DNA from: JBFHNV01 sp965365655
GTDB lineage: Bacteria > Pseudomonadota > Gammaproteobacteria > HK1
Direction: 5' to 3'
Length of the DNA stretch: 23,554 nucleotides
Assembly (NCBI GenBank): GCA_965365655.1
Contig: CBDUCN010000038.1
Location: forward strand, 1 to 23,554
Shown here: positions 16,152-23,554 of the stretch, piece by piece
Numbering within the stretch: the stretch's first letter is position 1
Layout: the number at the start of each line of letters is the position of its first letter
The notes under the pieces: model-generated
The model's input: only the letters and a program-made list of their open reading frames with translations
Databases searched by the model: none
What the model was told of the DNA's origin: nothing
Made by a program: the position numbers and the translations under genes

Positions 16152-17087
16152 TCATGCGGCGGCGCGCCTGGACGGGGCGTTGCGCAGCGCGGCCACGGGA
16201 TCTTCGTCGGTGGCGACCGGGATCAGCGACATGCCGTGACGCCGGCACAGCCCGTGCAGCGCGTCGCGCCGCTCGGCGAAGCGCTGGCGGTAGCGCTCCC
16301 GCGCATCGGCGCCGCTGCTGTCGAGCAGCACGTCGTGTCGGCCGTCCGTCACCCGGTAGCGGCCCGGCGGCGGCAGCTCCGCCTCGATCGGATCGTGGAT
16401 CGCGATCAGCACGATGCTGGCGTGGCGTGCCATGCGGCCCAGATGGCGTTCCGCGCCCGGGTCGAGCTCGCGGAAGTCACTGATGACGAACACCAGGGCC
16501 CCGGGCCGCGCCACGCGGCGCAGCCTCGAGAGCGGGACGGACATCGGCAGCGCAGCCGCGGGCGGCGGACCGGGCCCCGCCCAGCGCGCGAAGTCCACCA
16601 GCTGCTCGATCAGGTGCAGCACCGCGCTCCTGTCGCGCTGCGGGCGCAGCACGCGGTGACGGTCCTCGCCGAACAGCAGACCGCCGACCCGGTCGCCGTG
16701 GTGGTGGCTGCTCCACGCGAGCAGCGCCGCAGCGCGGGCCGCGATCACCGACTTGAACGCGCCCCGCGTCGCGAAGTACATCGCGGCGCGGAAGTCGACG
16801 CACAGCAGCACCGGACGCTCGCGCTCTTCGCGGAACAGCTTCGTGTGCGCGCGCCCCGTTCGCGCCGTCACCCGCCAGTCGATGCTGCGTGCGTCGTCGC
16901 CGGCCTGGTACGGCCGCGACTCCTCGAACTCGATGCCGCGGCCCTTGTGCGCCGAGAGGTAGACGCCGCTGCGCCCGGCGCGGATCGGCGTCGTGGGCAG
17001 GGTCAGCCCTTCGCCGGCGGCGCGCAGATCGACCAGCGAGCGCGCCGTGACGGTGACGGGGTCGGCGTGGTGCGTGCGGGTGGCCAT
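16152..17087 (-). CDS. DUF58 domain protein
   Basis: A 311-aa soluble protein of the DUF58 family. The signature RPYQAGDDARSIDWRVTAR (about 58-76) is intact, followed by LFREERERPVLLCVDFRAAM, a VWA-like fold, and FVISDFREL. Members accompany MoxR ATPases and are thought to act with them on partner proteins. The C terminus (RHGMSLIPVATDEDP) is typical. The ATG overlaps the moxR stop by one base (TGATG). A longer frame to 17312 would overlap moxR by over 200 bp and is rejected. Confidence 0.9.
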   Translation of the reverse strand: MATRTHHADPVTVTARSLVDLRAAGEGLTLPTTPIRAGRSGVYLSAHKGRGIEFEESRPYQAGDDARSIDWRVTARTGRAHTKLFREERERPVLLCVDFRAAMYFATRGAFKSVIAARAAALLAWSSHHHGDRVGGLLFGEDRHRVLRPQRDRSAVLHLIEQLVDFARWAGPGPPPAAALPMSVPLSRLRRVARPGALVFVISDFRELDPGAERHLGRMARHASIVLIAIHDPIEAELPPPGRYRVTDGRHDVLLDSSGADARERYRQRFAERRDALHGLCRRHGMSLIPVATDEDPVAALRNAPSRRAAA

Positions 17088-18046
17088 CAGGGAACCGCGA
17101 CCAGCGCGAGCAGCTCGTCGATGAAGGCGTCGGGCGTCACGCCTTCGGCCTCCGCCTCGTAGGACAGCAGCACGCGGTGCCGGAGCACCTCGTGGGCAAT
17201 CGCGTGGATGTCGTCGGGCACCACGTAGTCGCGCCCCGCGAGCCACGCGTGCGCGCGCGCGCAGCGATCGATCGCGATGGTGCCGCGAGGACTCGCGCCG
17301 AACTGCGACCACGCCGCGATCCGCGGGTCGTACGGCGAGGGGTCGCGCGTCGCGAGCACCAGCTGCACCACGTACTGCTGCAGCTCCGGGCTCAGGAACA
17401 CGCGTGCGACCTCGGCGCGTGCGGCGAAGATGGAGTCCTGGCTGATCAGGGCCGCCGGCGCCGTGGTGTCGCCGGCCTCCTCGCGTCGCGCGAGCTCGAG
17501 GATGCGGTTCTCGGTGTCCGCGTCCGGATAGCCGATCCGCACGTACAGCAGGAAGCGGTCGAGCTGCGCCTCCGGCAGCGGGTACGTGCCTTCCTGCTCG
17601 ATGGGATTCTGCGTCGCCATGACCATGAACAGGCGCGGCAGGCGGTGAGTCGCCTTGCCCGCCGTGATCTGCCGCTCGGCCATCGCTTCCAGCAGCGCGG
17701 ACTGCACCTTCGCGGGCGAGCGGTTGATCTCGTCGGCGAGCAGCACGTTGTTGAACAGCGGTCCCGGCTGGAACGCGAACGAGCCGCTCTCGGGGTGATA
17801 GACGTCGGTGCCGGTGAGGTCCGCGGGGAGCAGGTCCGGCGTGAACTGGATGCGGTGGAAGTCACCCTCGATGGCCTCGCTGAGCACCTTCACCGCGCGC
17901 GTCTTCGCGAGGCCCGGCGCACCTTCCACCATCAGGTGCCCGTCGGCGAGCAGCGCGACCAGCAGCCTGTCGACGAGGTGGCTCTGGCCGAGCACCTGCC
18001 GCGAGATGTGATCGTGCAGGGACCGGAAATCCTCGCGAGCATTCAT
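17087..18046 (-). CDS. MoxR-family AAA+ ATPase
   Basis: A 319-aa AAA+ ATPase, first gene of the bat operon. Walker A is GAPGLAKT (42-49), with the alanine before lysine typical of MoxR; Walker B LLADE (102-106); sensor 1 ATQNP (144-148); LDRF with R164 as likely arginine finger; and sensor 2 region GASPRGT. MoxR proteins are regarded as chaperone-like ATPases that mature metalloenzymes or complexes together with VWA proteins, which fits the batA and batB genes downstream. Start ATG at 18046 gives the normal family length; no strong SD is visible. The promoter should lie in 18047-18322. Confidence 0.92.
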   Translation of the reverse strand: MNAREDFRSLHDHISRQVLGQSHLVDRLLVALLADGHLMVEGAPGLAKTRAVKVLSEAIEGDFHRIQFTPDLLPADLTGTDVYHPESGSFAFQPGPLFNNVLLADEINRSPAKVQSALLEAMAERQITAGKATHRLPRLFMVMATQNPIEQEGTYPLPEAQLDRFLLYVRIGYPDADTENRILELARREEAGDTTAPAALISQDSIFAARAEVARVFLSPELQQYVVQLVLATRDPSPYDPRIAAWSQFGASPRGTIAIDRCARAHAWLAGRDYVVPDDIHAIAHEVLRHRVLLSYEAEAEGVTPDAFIDELLALVAVP

Positions 18047-18138
18047 GCCGTCGGCCCGGGCCGCGGGCTGCAGGGCACGCGCGGCCGTGTCCCGGGAAGG
18101 ATTGCCGCTGGCCGGCGGAGGAACGCTGAACGGGTGGA

Positions 18139-18169
18139 TGCAACACTCATGCGGAACACGTTTTCATAT
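18139..18169. promoter_or_regulatory. AT-richer patch in the divergent moxR/Sel1 promoter region
   Basis: The 276-bp gap 18047-18322 separates the divergent moxR operon and the Sel1 gene. It is GC-rich except for this stretch (gcaacactcatg to acacgttttcatatc), the most likely place for promoter elements. I cannot fit clean -35/-10 boxes with normal spacing on either strand. Confidence 0.3.
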
Positions 18170-18322
18170 CGGCCACTCGCCCGCAACACGCGCACGGGCC
18201 GGCTGTGGCCCACGCCTGCGACGGCCGTCACGGGTCGCGCGCTTGCTGCGCCGCGCGCGGCGGCGCTACCGTGCCACTGCGCATCGCGCGCACGTCCCGC
18301 CATCCGCGAGAAACCACTCATC

Positions 18323-18943
18323 ATGAATCGCATCATCCGTATTGCGTGCCTCGCCGCCGTCCTCGCGGGCGCCGGCCTCGCCCATGCGCAGGACTTCCAG
18401 GACGGCGTGGCCGCGGCGCGCCGGGGCGATTTCGAGCTCGCGATGCAGCAGTGGCGGCCGCTCGCGGAGTCCGGCGACGCTGCATCCCAGTACAACCTGG
18501 GGATGCTCTACGCCCGCGGCGATGGCGTGGACGAGGATCTGGCCGAGGCGGCGCGCTGGTTCCAGAAGGCCGCGGAGCAGGGACAGGTGGATGCGCAGGC
18601 CCGGCTCGGCGGGATGTACGCACGCGGGCTGGGCGTGGAGCTCGACTACGAGCAGGCGGTGCGCTGGCTCACCCGGGCCGGCGAGCAGCACCACGCGATC
18701 AGCCAGTACGAGCTCGGCGTGCTGTACGCGAACGGCAGCGGCGTGGCGCAGGATCGCGAGGCCGCCTACTTCTGGTTCACGCTCGCGGCGCGCCAGGGGC
18801 TGCCGTCGGCGATGAGGGGCCAGATCCGGCTCCGCCAGGGCATGAGCGACGCGGAGGTCGGCATGATCGAGATGCGCGCGGATGACTGGCTGCAGGAGCG
18901 GCTCGACACCGCACGGCCGGCCACCGGCCGCTCCGGGGGCTGA
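18323..18943 (+). CDS. Exported Sel1-repeat (TPR-like) protein
   Basis: A 206-aa protein with a Sec signal peptide (NRIIRIACLAAVLAGAGLAHA, cleavage before QDF). The mature part has a TPR-like half (24-51) and three exact 36-residue Sel1 repeats: 52-87, 88-123 and 124-159. Each carries the typical LGxxYxxGxGVxxDxxxAxxWxxxAAxQG pattern (for instance YNLGMLYARGDGVDED). Sel1 repeats are solenoids for protein-protein contact, here presumably periplasmic. The ATG is the one just before the signal peptide; only a weak gag-type SD precedes it. It is divergent from moxR; any link to the Bat system is positional only. Confidence 0.85.
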   Translation: MNRIIRIACLAAVLAGAGLAHAQDFQDGVAAARRGDFELAMQQWRPLAESGDAASQYNLGMLYARGDGVDEDLAEAARWFQKAAEQGQVDAQARLGGMYARGLGVELDYEQAVRWLTRAGEQHHAISQYELGVLYANGSGVAQDREAAYFWFTLAARQGLPSAMRGQIRLRQGMSDAEVGMIEMRADDWLQERLDTARPATGRSGG

Positions 18944-19239
18944 TCCAGGCGCCCGCGCCGGCGCAGGCCGTCGCGAACGCGGTCCCGCGGCCGCGCCCAT
19001 CGCCGTGCTGTCCGCGCCCTCGCGGGCCCTGGTGGCTCGTTTGCGCCCCGCGCCCGCCCGCACGACCGCGCCAGCGCCCGTCGCGCCCGCCTGCCGGCCC
19101 GGCCGCGGCGTCATCCGGTGACCTGTACCGATGGCCACGAGGGACCTGTCCCTATGCCCGGTGCGTCGACGCGTCCAGGGAAGCATAGTTGTGCGCAACG
19201 CGTCAGGCCGAGGCCGCGCAGCCAGGAGAGGACGTTGTC
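18944..19239. other. Gap between Sel1 and LuxR-type genes
   Basis: About 296 bp. Its first part is plain GC-rich sequence with no persuasive gene or terminator. The last 120 bp include a direct repeat (gacctgtaccgatg 19120-19133 and gacctgtccctatg 19143-19156) and should contain the LuxR gene promoter. The SD aggagagg lies at about 19224-19231. Confidence 0.45.
19120..19156. repeat. 14-bp direct repeat upstream of the LuxR-type gene
   Basis: gacctgtaccgatg (19120-19133) and gacctgtccctatg (19143-19156) match at 12 of 14 positions with a 23-bp period. The second is also part of the small inverted repeat aggga-cctg-tccct. They may be a tandem operator, possibly autoregulatory. Confidence 0.35.
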
Positions 19240-19566
19240 ATGCCTGGACGAACGACGAGCAGCCACCTGTTCAATGAGTTGAAACAGGGTGTTACGGAAC
19301 ACCGCGGTAGCGGCACGAGACCACGGCACGCATCCGGCGTGCCCGAATGGGGCGGAGAAGTGAATTCCCCTTCGCTCACCGAGCGCGAGTGGACCGTGTT
19401 GCGGCTGCTGGTAGACGGGCTGCGCAACCAGGAGATCTCGGCGGAGCTCGGAATCAGCGAGCGCACCGTGAAGTTCCACGTCAAGAGCCTGTTCTCGAAG
19501 CTCGGCGTCACCAGCCGCACCCAGGTGGTGTCGCAGGCCCTGCAACAGGGTCTTCTCGAGCACTGA
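19240..19566 (+). CDS. Stand-alone LuxR-type (GerE) DNA-binding protein
   Basis: A 108-aa transcription factor with almost nothing but the LuxR C-terminal helix-turn-helix: SLTEREWTVLRLLVDGL, NQEISAELGISERTVKFHV (the HTH) and KSLFSKLGVTSRTQVVSQA. The first ~43 residues (PGRTTSSHLFNELKQGVTEH and onward) are polar and match no receiver or autoinducer domain I know. ATG 19240 has aggagagg eight bases upstream; a GTG at 19360 would leave a bare 68-residue HTH domain. With no sensory domain it resembles GerE-like regulators whose activity depends on abundance or partners. It is 411 bp upstream of the multicopper oxidase and on the same strand, so it may regulate it (inference). Confidence 0.85.
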   Translation: MPGRTTSSHLFNELKQGVTEHRGSGTRPRHASGVPEWGGEVNSPSLTEREWTVLRLLVDGLRNQEISAELGISERTVKFHVKSLFSKLGVTSRTQVVSQALQQGLLEH

Positions 19567-19572
19567 GCCGCG

Positions 19573-19590
19573 GCGCCGGTCGTCCGGCGC
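19573..19590 (+). terminator. Hairpin after the LuxR-type gene
   Basis: gcgccgg (19573-19579) and ccggcgc (19584-19590) form a perfect 7-bp stem with tetraloop tcgt, starting seven bases after the LuxR stop. There is no T-tract. It suggests that the oxidase is transcribed from its own promoter. Confidence 0.5.
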
Positions 19591-19675
19591 GTCCGCGTTC
19601 AGACCCCTTCGCACCGTCCTCGGGGCCGGCGTTCGCGCGCCGCGCCCTGCATCCGCGTCGCGCGCGGCCGGCGAT

Positions 19676-19770
19676 CGGATTATTTCCTGTACGAAGGTGC
19701 AAGTAGGAAGCAGACAGTACAAAAGTACAGATCCATTCCTAGACCTTGGTACAGAAAGGAACTGTACGAC
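19676..19770 (+). promoter_or_regulatory. AT-rich GTAC-cluster, putative operator/promoter of the multicopper oxidase
   Basis: This block is much richer in A and T than anything around it. It contains GTAC at 19689, 19717, 19725, 19749 and 19764. CTGTAC or its complement occurs at 19687, 19725, 19749 and 19762. Two structured sites stand out: gtacaaaagtac (19717-19728) and gtacag-aaaggaa-ctgtac (19749-19767), a perfect 6-bp dyad with a 7-nt spacer. A related cctgtacc lies before the LuxR gene at 19122. The pattern suggests multiple binding of one dimeric regulator; which one is unknown. Confidence 0.5.
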
Positions 19771-19823
19771 TGACGGAAGCGCCGGGGACACCTCTCCTTA
19801 CAGACTCTCCATCAACCCCCGCC

Positions 19824-19841
19824 AGAGGACGGCAGTCCTCT
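19824..19841 (+). promoter_or_regulatory. Leader stem-loop upstream of the multicopper oxidase
   Basis: agaggac (19824-19830) pairs perfectly with gtcctct (19835-19841) around ggca. It falls between the GTAC block and the oxidase start, so it is probably in the 5' leader. No known riboswitch is recognised. Confidence 0.3.
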
Positions 19842-19977
19842 CTGGGAGGGGCGAGTGACGCGATGGCGAGGCGGCTGCGGCCGGCCGCCAGGGCGGCACC
19901 CGCCGAGACCAGGCGCACGGGAGGCACGGGCTTCCGACGCGGGGCACCAGGCCCGATCAGTCAAGAGGATCGTCTCA

Positions 19978-22900
19978 ATGAGAATGAAAGGTCGAAACGA
20001 GGGCATGCATCGGCCCGGGCGGACGGAGGCGCGCCGGCGCCTTCACGCGCTCGCGTCGATGGTGCTGCCGGCGGCCATCGGCGCGGCCGCGCTGGGGATC
20101 GCCCCCGACGCGCACGCGGCGGTGAGCTGCACGTCCACCATCACCGCGAACGTGGTGGTGTTCGACAGCCCGACGGTGTTCAACCGCCTTGGCGCCCAGA
20201 ACCCGAACTGGATGACCTACGCGCTCGAGCGCGACGTCGTGAACCGCACGACGATGGTGCCGTGCTCCGAGGCCGGGGCGAACTGCACCGCGGGCAACGT
20301 GCAGCTGCGGCCCGACAAGCGGCCGCGCCCGCTGGTGGTGCGCTCCATCGAGGGCGCGTGCCTGACGGTGAACCTCACCAACCTGCTCGCGCCGACGGCG
20401 AACCCCAACAACTTCATCGACAACCCGCTGAGCGAGACCGACAACGCGCTCATCAACAACGACCAGGTGGCCGGGCGTTGCGCCGGGTTCCACGCCTCCG
20501 GCACCGAGCTGGTCGACGACATGACCGACGACGGCTCGATGGTGGGCACGAACCCTGGCGCCAGCACCGCCGACAGCACCGGCGGCGCCGCCGGCGCGTG
20601 CGGCACCGGCGGCCTCGTCGCGCCGGGCGAGAGCACCACCTACCGCCTGTACACGCCGCACGAGGGCGCGTTCGTGGTCAACAGCTACGGCGCGACCCTC
20701 GGCAGCGAGGCCAACAGCGGCAACCTGGGCCTCGGCATGTTCGCGGTGCTCAACGTCGAGCCGAAGGGCGCGCGCATCTACCGCAGCCAGCTGACCGAGG
20801 AGGAGATGCGTCTCGCCACCGTGGACACGGTGCAGACCGACTGCGTCGCGGGACAGGTTCCCGGCCGCGACTGCAACCCCGGCGGGCAGCCGGTCATCGA
20901 CTACGAGAAGGCCTATCCGCCGGTGGAGCCGTGGGTCAGCGAAGGCAAGGCGGGCCTGCCGATCCTCAACATGCTGACCGCGGACGGCGAGCTGGTGCAC
21001 AGCGACATCAACGCGATCATCGCCGGCCCCGACGCCGACGGCTCGTGGCGCAGCGTGTGCCCGGGTGACGACTGCCCGTACCCGCTCGAGCGCGTGGGCA
21101 AGAACAACCCGCAGCTGCCGAACCGCCTCGAGGCCTTCCGCGAGTTCACCTCGATCTACCACGACGAGACCACCAACGCGCAGGTGTTCCCGCGCTGGTA
21201 CAACAATCCGGTCATGAGGCACGTGCTGCACGGCGTGAAGGACGGCTTCATGATCAACTACGGCTCGGGCGGCATCGGCTCGGAGATCATCGCGAACCGC
21301 CTGCACACCGGCCCGATGCACGACTGCGCCGACTGCGCGTACGAGGAGTTCTTCCTCGCGTCGCAGACCGTCGGCGATCCGGCCGTGCTGGTGAAGTACC
21401 CGGCGAACACCGGCATCGAGCAGTGCGACCCCGCGAACTTCGGCCCCGGCGGCTCCTGCTGGCGCGACACGGTGAACCTCGCGAACGGCCCGATCCCGGG
21501 CAACCACGCGCTCTACCAGGAGGATCCGTCGAACGTGCACCACGCCTACGTGGGTGACTTCACGAAGATCCGCAACACCCACGTCGGCGCGTTCGAGCAG
21601 CACATCTTCCACCTGCACAACCACCAGTGGCTGTTCAACCCGAACGACGACAACGCGAACTACCTCGACGCACAGGAGATCATGCCGGGCTCCGGGCACA
21701 CCTACGAGCTCGTGAACGGCGGCGCCGGCAACCGCAACAAGAACGCGGGCGACGCGATCTTCCACTGCCACTTCTACCCGCACTTCGCGCAGGGCATGTG
21801 GTACCACATCCGCATCATGGACACGTTCGAGACCGGCACCGTGCTCGCGGTCTCGGGCGGAACGCCGGACGCGCCGGGCTTCCACGCGGATCCGTTCGCG
21901 CTGCGCAGCGGCCAGCCGATGCCGGGGGCGCGCGCGCTGCCGGACGGCGAGCTGCCGGACGGCGTGCCGATCCCGGCGGTCGTGCCGATGCCCGGCAAGG
22001 CGATGCCGCAGATGCCGGCGAAGGTCGAGATCGCGGCCGTGGATCGCGGCAGCTGGAGCGTGCTGGGCGGCCGCGGGCCCGCCGACGGCGTGCCCGATTC
22101 GTCGCAGGCCTTCGTCGACTTCGCGAGCGTCGCGGGCCCCGACGGTGAGCTCCACACCGCGGACGACGTGAGTCCCGGCTTCCCGTTCTGGCTCGCGGGC
22201 AACACCTGCGGCGAGGACGCGGCGCTGGTGCGCGACGAGGTGACCGGCGAGCAGGTGCTCGCCGCCACCACGTGCCCCGAGGGCATCGTCGGCCAGCGCA
22301 TGCCCACCCCGCCGCTGGACATGCTGACCGAAGCCGGCGCCGCCGCGAACAGCCCCGCGAACGCCGATCCGGCCGCGGTGGACTGGACCAGGCTCGGCGG
22401 CGGCTGGGACGGCGGCCTGCCGCGCCACGCGCTGCTCGGCTACGTCTCCGGCTCGCTGTCGCTGGACACGCAGAACCGCCTGAGCTTCTCGAAGGTGATC
22501 GAGATGGCGCGCCCGGTGTACTTCCCGGAGACCGGCACCGCGCTCGAGAAGGTGGGCATGGCCTACCTGGCCGAGCGCAACCGCCCCAGCGTCGCACTCA
22601 ATCTCGACGGCACGCGAACGGCCGGCAGCTTCGTGCTCAACGGATCCCCGCCGGTGCCCGGCGGCCCGTACAGCGACCCGTGCGTCGACGACCAGGGCGA
22701 TCTGCTCGCGCGCGGCGCGATCGGCGACTTCTTCGACGGCGACGGCAACGCTGCCACCCTCGGCACCCAAGGCGCGTCGCCGTTCGACGCCGAGGACCCG
22801 CGCACCTACAAGGTCGCGAACCTGCAGATCGACGCGGTGTTCAACAAGGTCGGCTACCACTACCCGCAGGAGCGCATCATCATCCTGTGGGAGGACGTCG

Positions 22901-23554
22901 CGCCGACGGTGCTCAAGGAGCGCCCGCCGGAGCCGCTGGTGATGCGCTTCAACACCTTCGACTGCGGCAAGATCCTGCACGCGAACCTGGTGCCGGAGAA
23001 GTTCGAGCTCGACGACTTCCAGGTGCGCACGCCGACCGACATCATCGGCCAGCACATCCACCTGCCGAAGTGGGATCTGACCACCAACGACGGCGCCGCG
23101 AACGGCTGGAACTACGAGGACGGCACGCTGTCGCCCGGCATGGTGCGCGAGCGCATCCACGCCATCAACGAGTTCAACCACTTCGCGGGCGAATTCGTCG
23201 CCGCCGGCACGCTGCCGGGCCAGCTCGGGCCGATCGACCTCGGCGACGCGGCACCGGTGCCCACCATCGACACCGGCGACCCGGACGGCACGCCGGCCGG
23301 CCTCACCGAGCTCGCGGCGCGGCCGCACCCGTTCTTCGCCGGCATCGCCGCGAACCCGCAGACGCCGGACTACCTGGGCGCGCGCACGACCATCCAGCGC
23401 ATCCTGGTGGACCCGGTGGTGAACGTGGCGGGCGTGGACCGCGGCCTCGGGCTCACGTTCTCGCACGACCACTACGGTCCGTCCAGCTTCCAGCAGATAG
23501 GCCTGTACTCGACCATCCTCGCCGAGCCCGCGGGCTCGACCTGGGTGCACAACG
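19978..23554 (+). CDS. Giant multicopper oxidase, MofA/McoA/MnxG-like putative Mn(II) oxidase (3' end outside window)
   Basis: The frame is open for 1192 codons from ATG 19978 (SD gagga eight bases upstream) to the window edge, so the C terminus is missing; related giants run to roughly 1600-1900 residues. A long n-region and hydrophobic core (SMVLPAAIGAAALGIAPDAHA) predict export with cleavage near A47. Copper motifs: HIFHLHNH, with H542 as type 1 and H545 and H547 as type 2/3 ligands; and HCHFYPHFAQGM, with H596, C597, H598, H602 and axial M607. The other trinuclear-cluster pairs come later: QHIHLPKW (H1026, H1028) and SHDHYGPS (H1163, H1165). This order is reversed relative to laccases. 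Segments such as NRLGAQNPNWMTYAL, RPRPLVVRSIEG and ANGWNYEDGTLSP match my memory of the MofA/McoA family, linked to Mn(II) oxidation; copper oxidase chemistry is well supported, manganese as substrate is inference. Confidence 0.88.
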   Translation, partial: MRMKGRNEGMHRPGRTEARRRLHALASMVLPAAIGAAALGIAPDAHAAVSCTSTITANVVVFDSPTVFNRLGAQNPNWMTYALERDVVNRTTMVPCSEAGANCTAGNVQLRPDKRPRPLVVRSIEGACLTVNLTNLLAPTANPNNFIDNPLSETDNALINNDQVAGRCAGFHASGTELVDDMTDDGSMVGTNPGASTADSTGGAAGACGTGGLVAPGESTTYRLYTPHEGAFVVNSYGATLGSEANSGNLGLGMFAVLNVEPKGARIYRSQLTEEEMRLATVDTVQTDCVAGQVPGRDCNPGGQPVIDYEKAYPPVEPWVSEGKAGLPILNMLTADGELVHSDINAIIAGPDADGSWRSVCPGDDCPYPLERVGKNNPQLPNRLEAFREFTSIYHDETTNAQVFPRWYNNPVMRHVLHGVKDGFMINYGSGGIGSEIIANRLHTGPMHDCADCAYEEFFLASQTVGDPAVLVKYPANTGIEQCDPANFGPGGSCWRDTVNLANGPIPGNHALYQEDPSNVHHAYVGDFTKIRNTHVGAFEQHIFHLHNHQWLFNPNDDNANYLDAQEIMPGSGHTYELVNGGAGNRNKNAGDAIFHCHFYPHFAQGMWYHIRIMDTFETGTVLAVSGGTPDAPGFHADPFALRSGQPMPGARALPDGELPDGVPIPAVVPMPGKAMPQMPAKVEIAAVDRGSWSVLGGRGPADGVPDSSQAFVDFASVAGPDGELHTADDVSPGFPFWLAGNTCGEDAALVRDEVTGEQVLAATTCPEGIVGQRMPTPPLDMLTEAGAAANSPANADPAAVDWTRLGGGWDGGLPRHALLGYVSGSLSLDTQNRLSFSKVIEMARPVYFPETGTALEKVGMAYLAERNRPSVALNLDGTRTAGSFVLNGSPPVPGGPYSDPCVDDQGDLLARGAIGDFFDGDGNAATLGTQGASPFDAEDPRTYKVANLQIDAVFNKVGYHYPQERIIILWEDVAPTVLKERPPEPLVMRFNTFDCGKILHANLVPEKFELDDFQVRTPTDIIGQHIHLPKWDLTTNDGAANGWNYEDGTLSPGMVRERIHAINEFNHFAGEFVAAGTLPGQLGPIDLGDAAPVPTIDTGDPDGTPAGLTELAARPHPFFAGIAANPQTPDYLGARTTIQRILVDPVVNVAGVDRGLGLTFSHDHYGPSSFQQIGLYSTILAEPAGSTWVHN

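Larger units (their letters stand above)
19567..19977. other. Gene-free region between LuxR-type gene and multicopper oxidase
   Basis: 411 bp without a credible gene. It contains a terminator-like hairpin at 19573-19590, an AT-rich block with five GTAC sites at about 19676-19770, a leader hairpin at 19824-19841, and the SD gagga (19965-19969) of the oxidase. A frame opening at 19746/19863 runs into the oxidase out of phase with Arg-rich translation and is not considered real. Confidence 0.6.

Noticed and set aside
15402..17162. 586-codon plus-strand frame opposite DUF4381 and DUF58
   Set aside because: It has low-complexity Arg/Ala/His composition and lies antisense to two recognisable family members.
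19746..21068. 440-codon plus frame starting in the oxidase leader
   Set aside because: It runs out of phase through the oxidase gene and gives Arg/Gly-rich sequence without any motif.
19975..23550. A ~1190-codon open frame on the minus strand across the whole oxidase gene
   Set aside because: It is an antisense echo of high-GC third positions: the product is Arg/Val/His/Ala-rich with no domain, while the plus frame has a signal peptide and canonical copper motifs.
1..23554. tRNA, rRNA, CRISPR, phage or transposase genes
   Set aside because: None was recognised on either strand: no transposase motifs, no regular repeat-spacer array, and no tRNA-like arms.

Overview
The window is very GC-rich DNA, above 70 % G+C by eye, with codon third positions almost always G or C. 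It encodes Gram-negative features: periplasmic binding proteins with Sec signals, a BatABD/MoxR membrane operon with a DUF4381 gene, and a large exported multicopper oxidase. The moxR-DUF58-DUF4381-VWA-VWA/TPR-BatD order and the phnS2T2U2-type transporter suggest a proteobacterium, probably gamma or beta. This is inference from gene content; no rRNA, tRNA or other taxonomic marker is present.

Regions, left to right. (1) 334-4316, plus strand: a complete ABC importer operon of the putative 2-aminoethylphosphonate type (binding protein, ATPase, fused double permease), with a hairpin between the first two genes and a 26-bp dyad repeat before each of those two genes. (2) 4426-5247, minus: a class I SAM methyltransferase convergent with the importer. 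(3) 5248-5680: a gene-free stretch with a GGGTGTCC direct-repeat cluster. (4) 5681-8645, plus: a PhnD-like solute-binding-fold protein without signal peptide, a bicupin resembling gentisate dioxygenases, and a D-2-hydroxyacid dehydrogenase; this looks like a small catabolic or sensing module of unknown substrate. (5) 8783-11002, minus: a zinc-independent medium-chain reductase and two small secreted Cys-containing proteins, one built from three 40-residue repeats. (6) 11163-18046, minus: a tightly coupled six-gene operon, moxR, DUF58, DUF4381, batA, batB/C fusion, batD, whose stop and start codons mostly overlap. (7) 18323-18943, plus: an exported Sel1-repeat protein. (8) 19240-19566, plus: a stand-alone LuxR-type DNA-binding domain. 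(9) 19978 to the window end, plus: the first 1192 codons of a giant multicopper oxidase of the MofA/McoA/MnxG kind, preceded by a conspicuously AT-rich stretch carrying repeated GTAC sites.

The most interesting parts are the putative Mn(II)-oxidase-like copper protein with its small regulator and GTAC cluster, the triple-repeat CX14C secreted protein, and the uncharacterised PhnD-like/bicupin/dehydrogenase module. Nothing in the window looks like a transposase, phage, CRISPR array or RNA gene. Starts were re-chosen where a Shine-Dalgarno (SD) sequence, signal peptide or operon overlap supported a start internal to a longer open frame.
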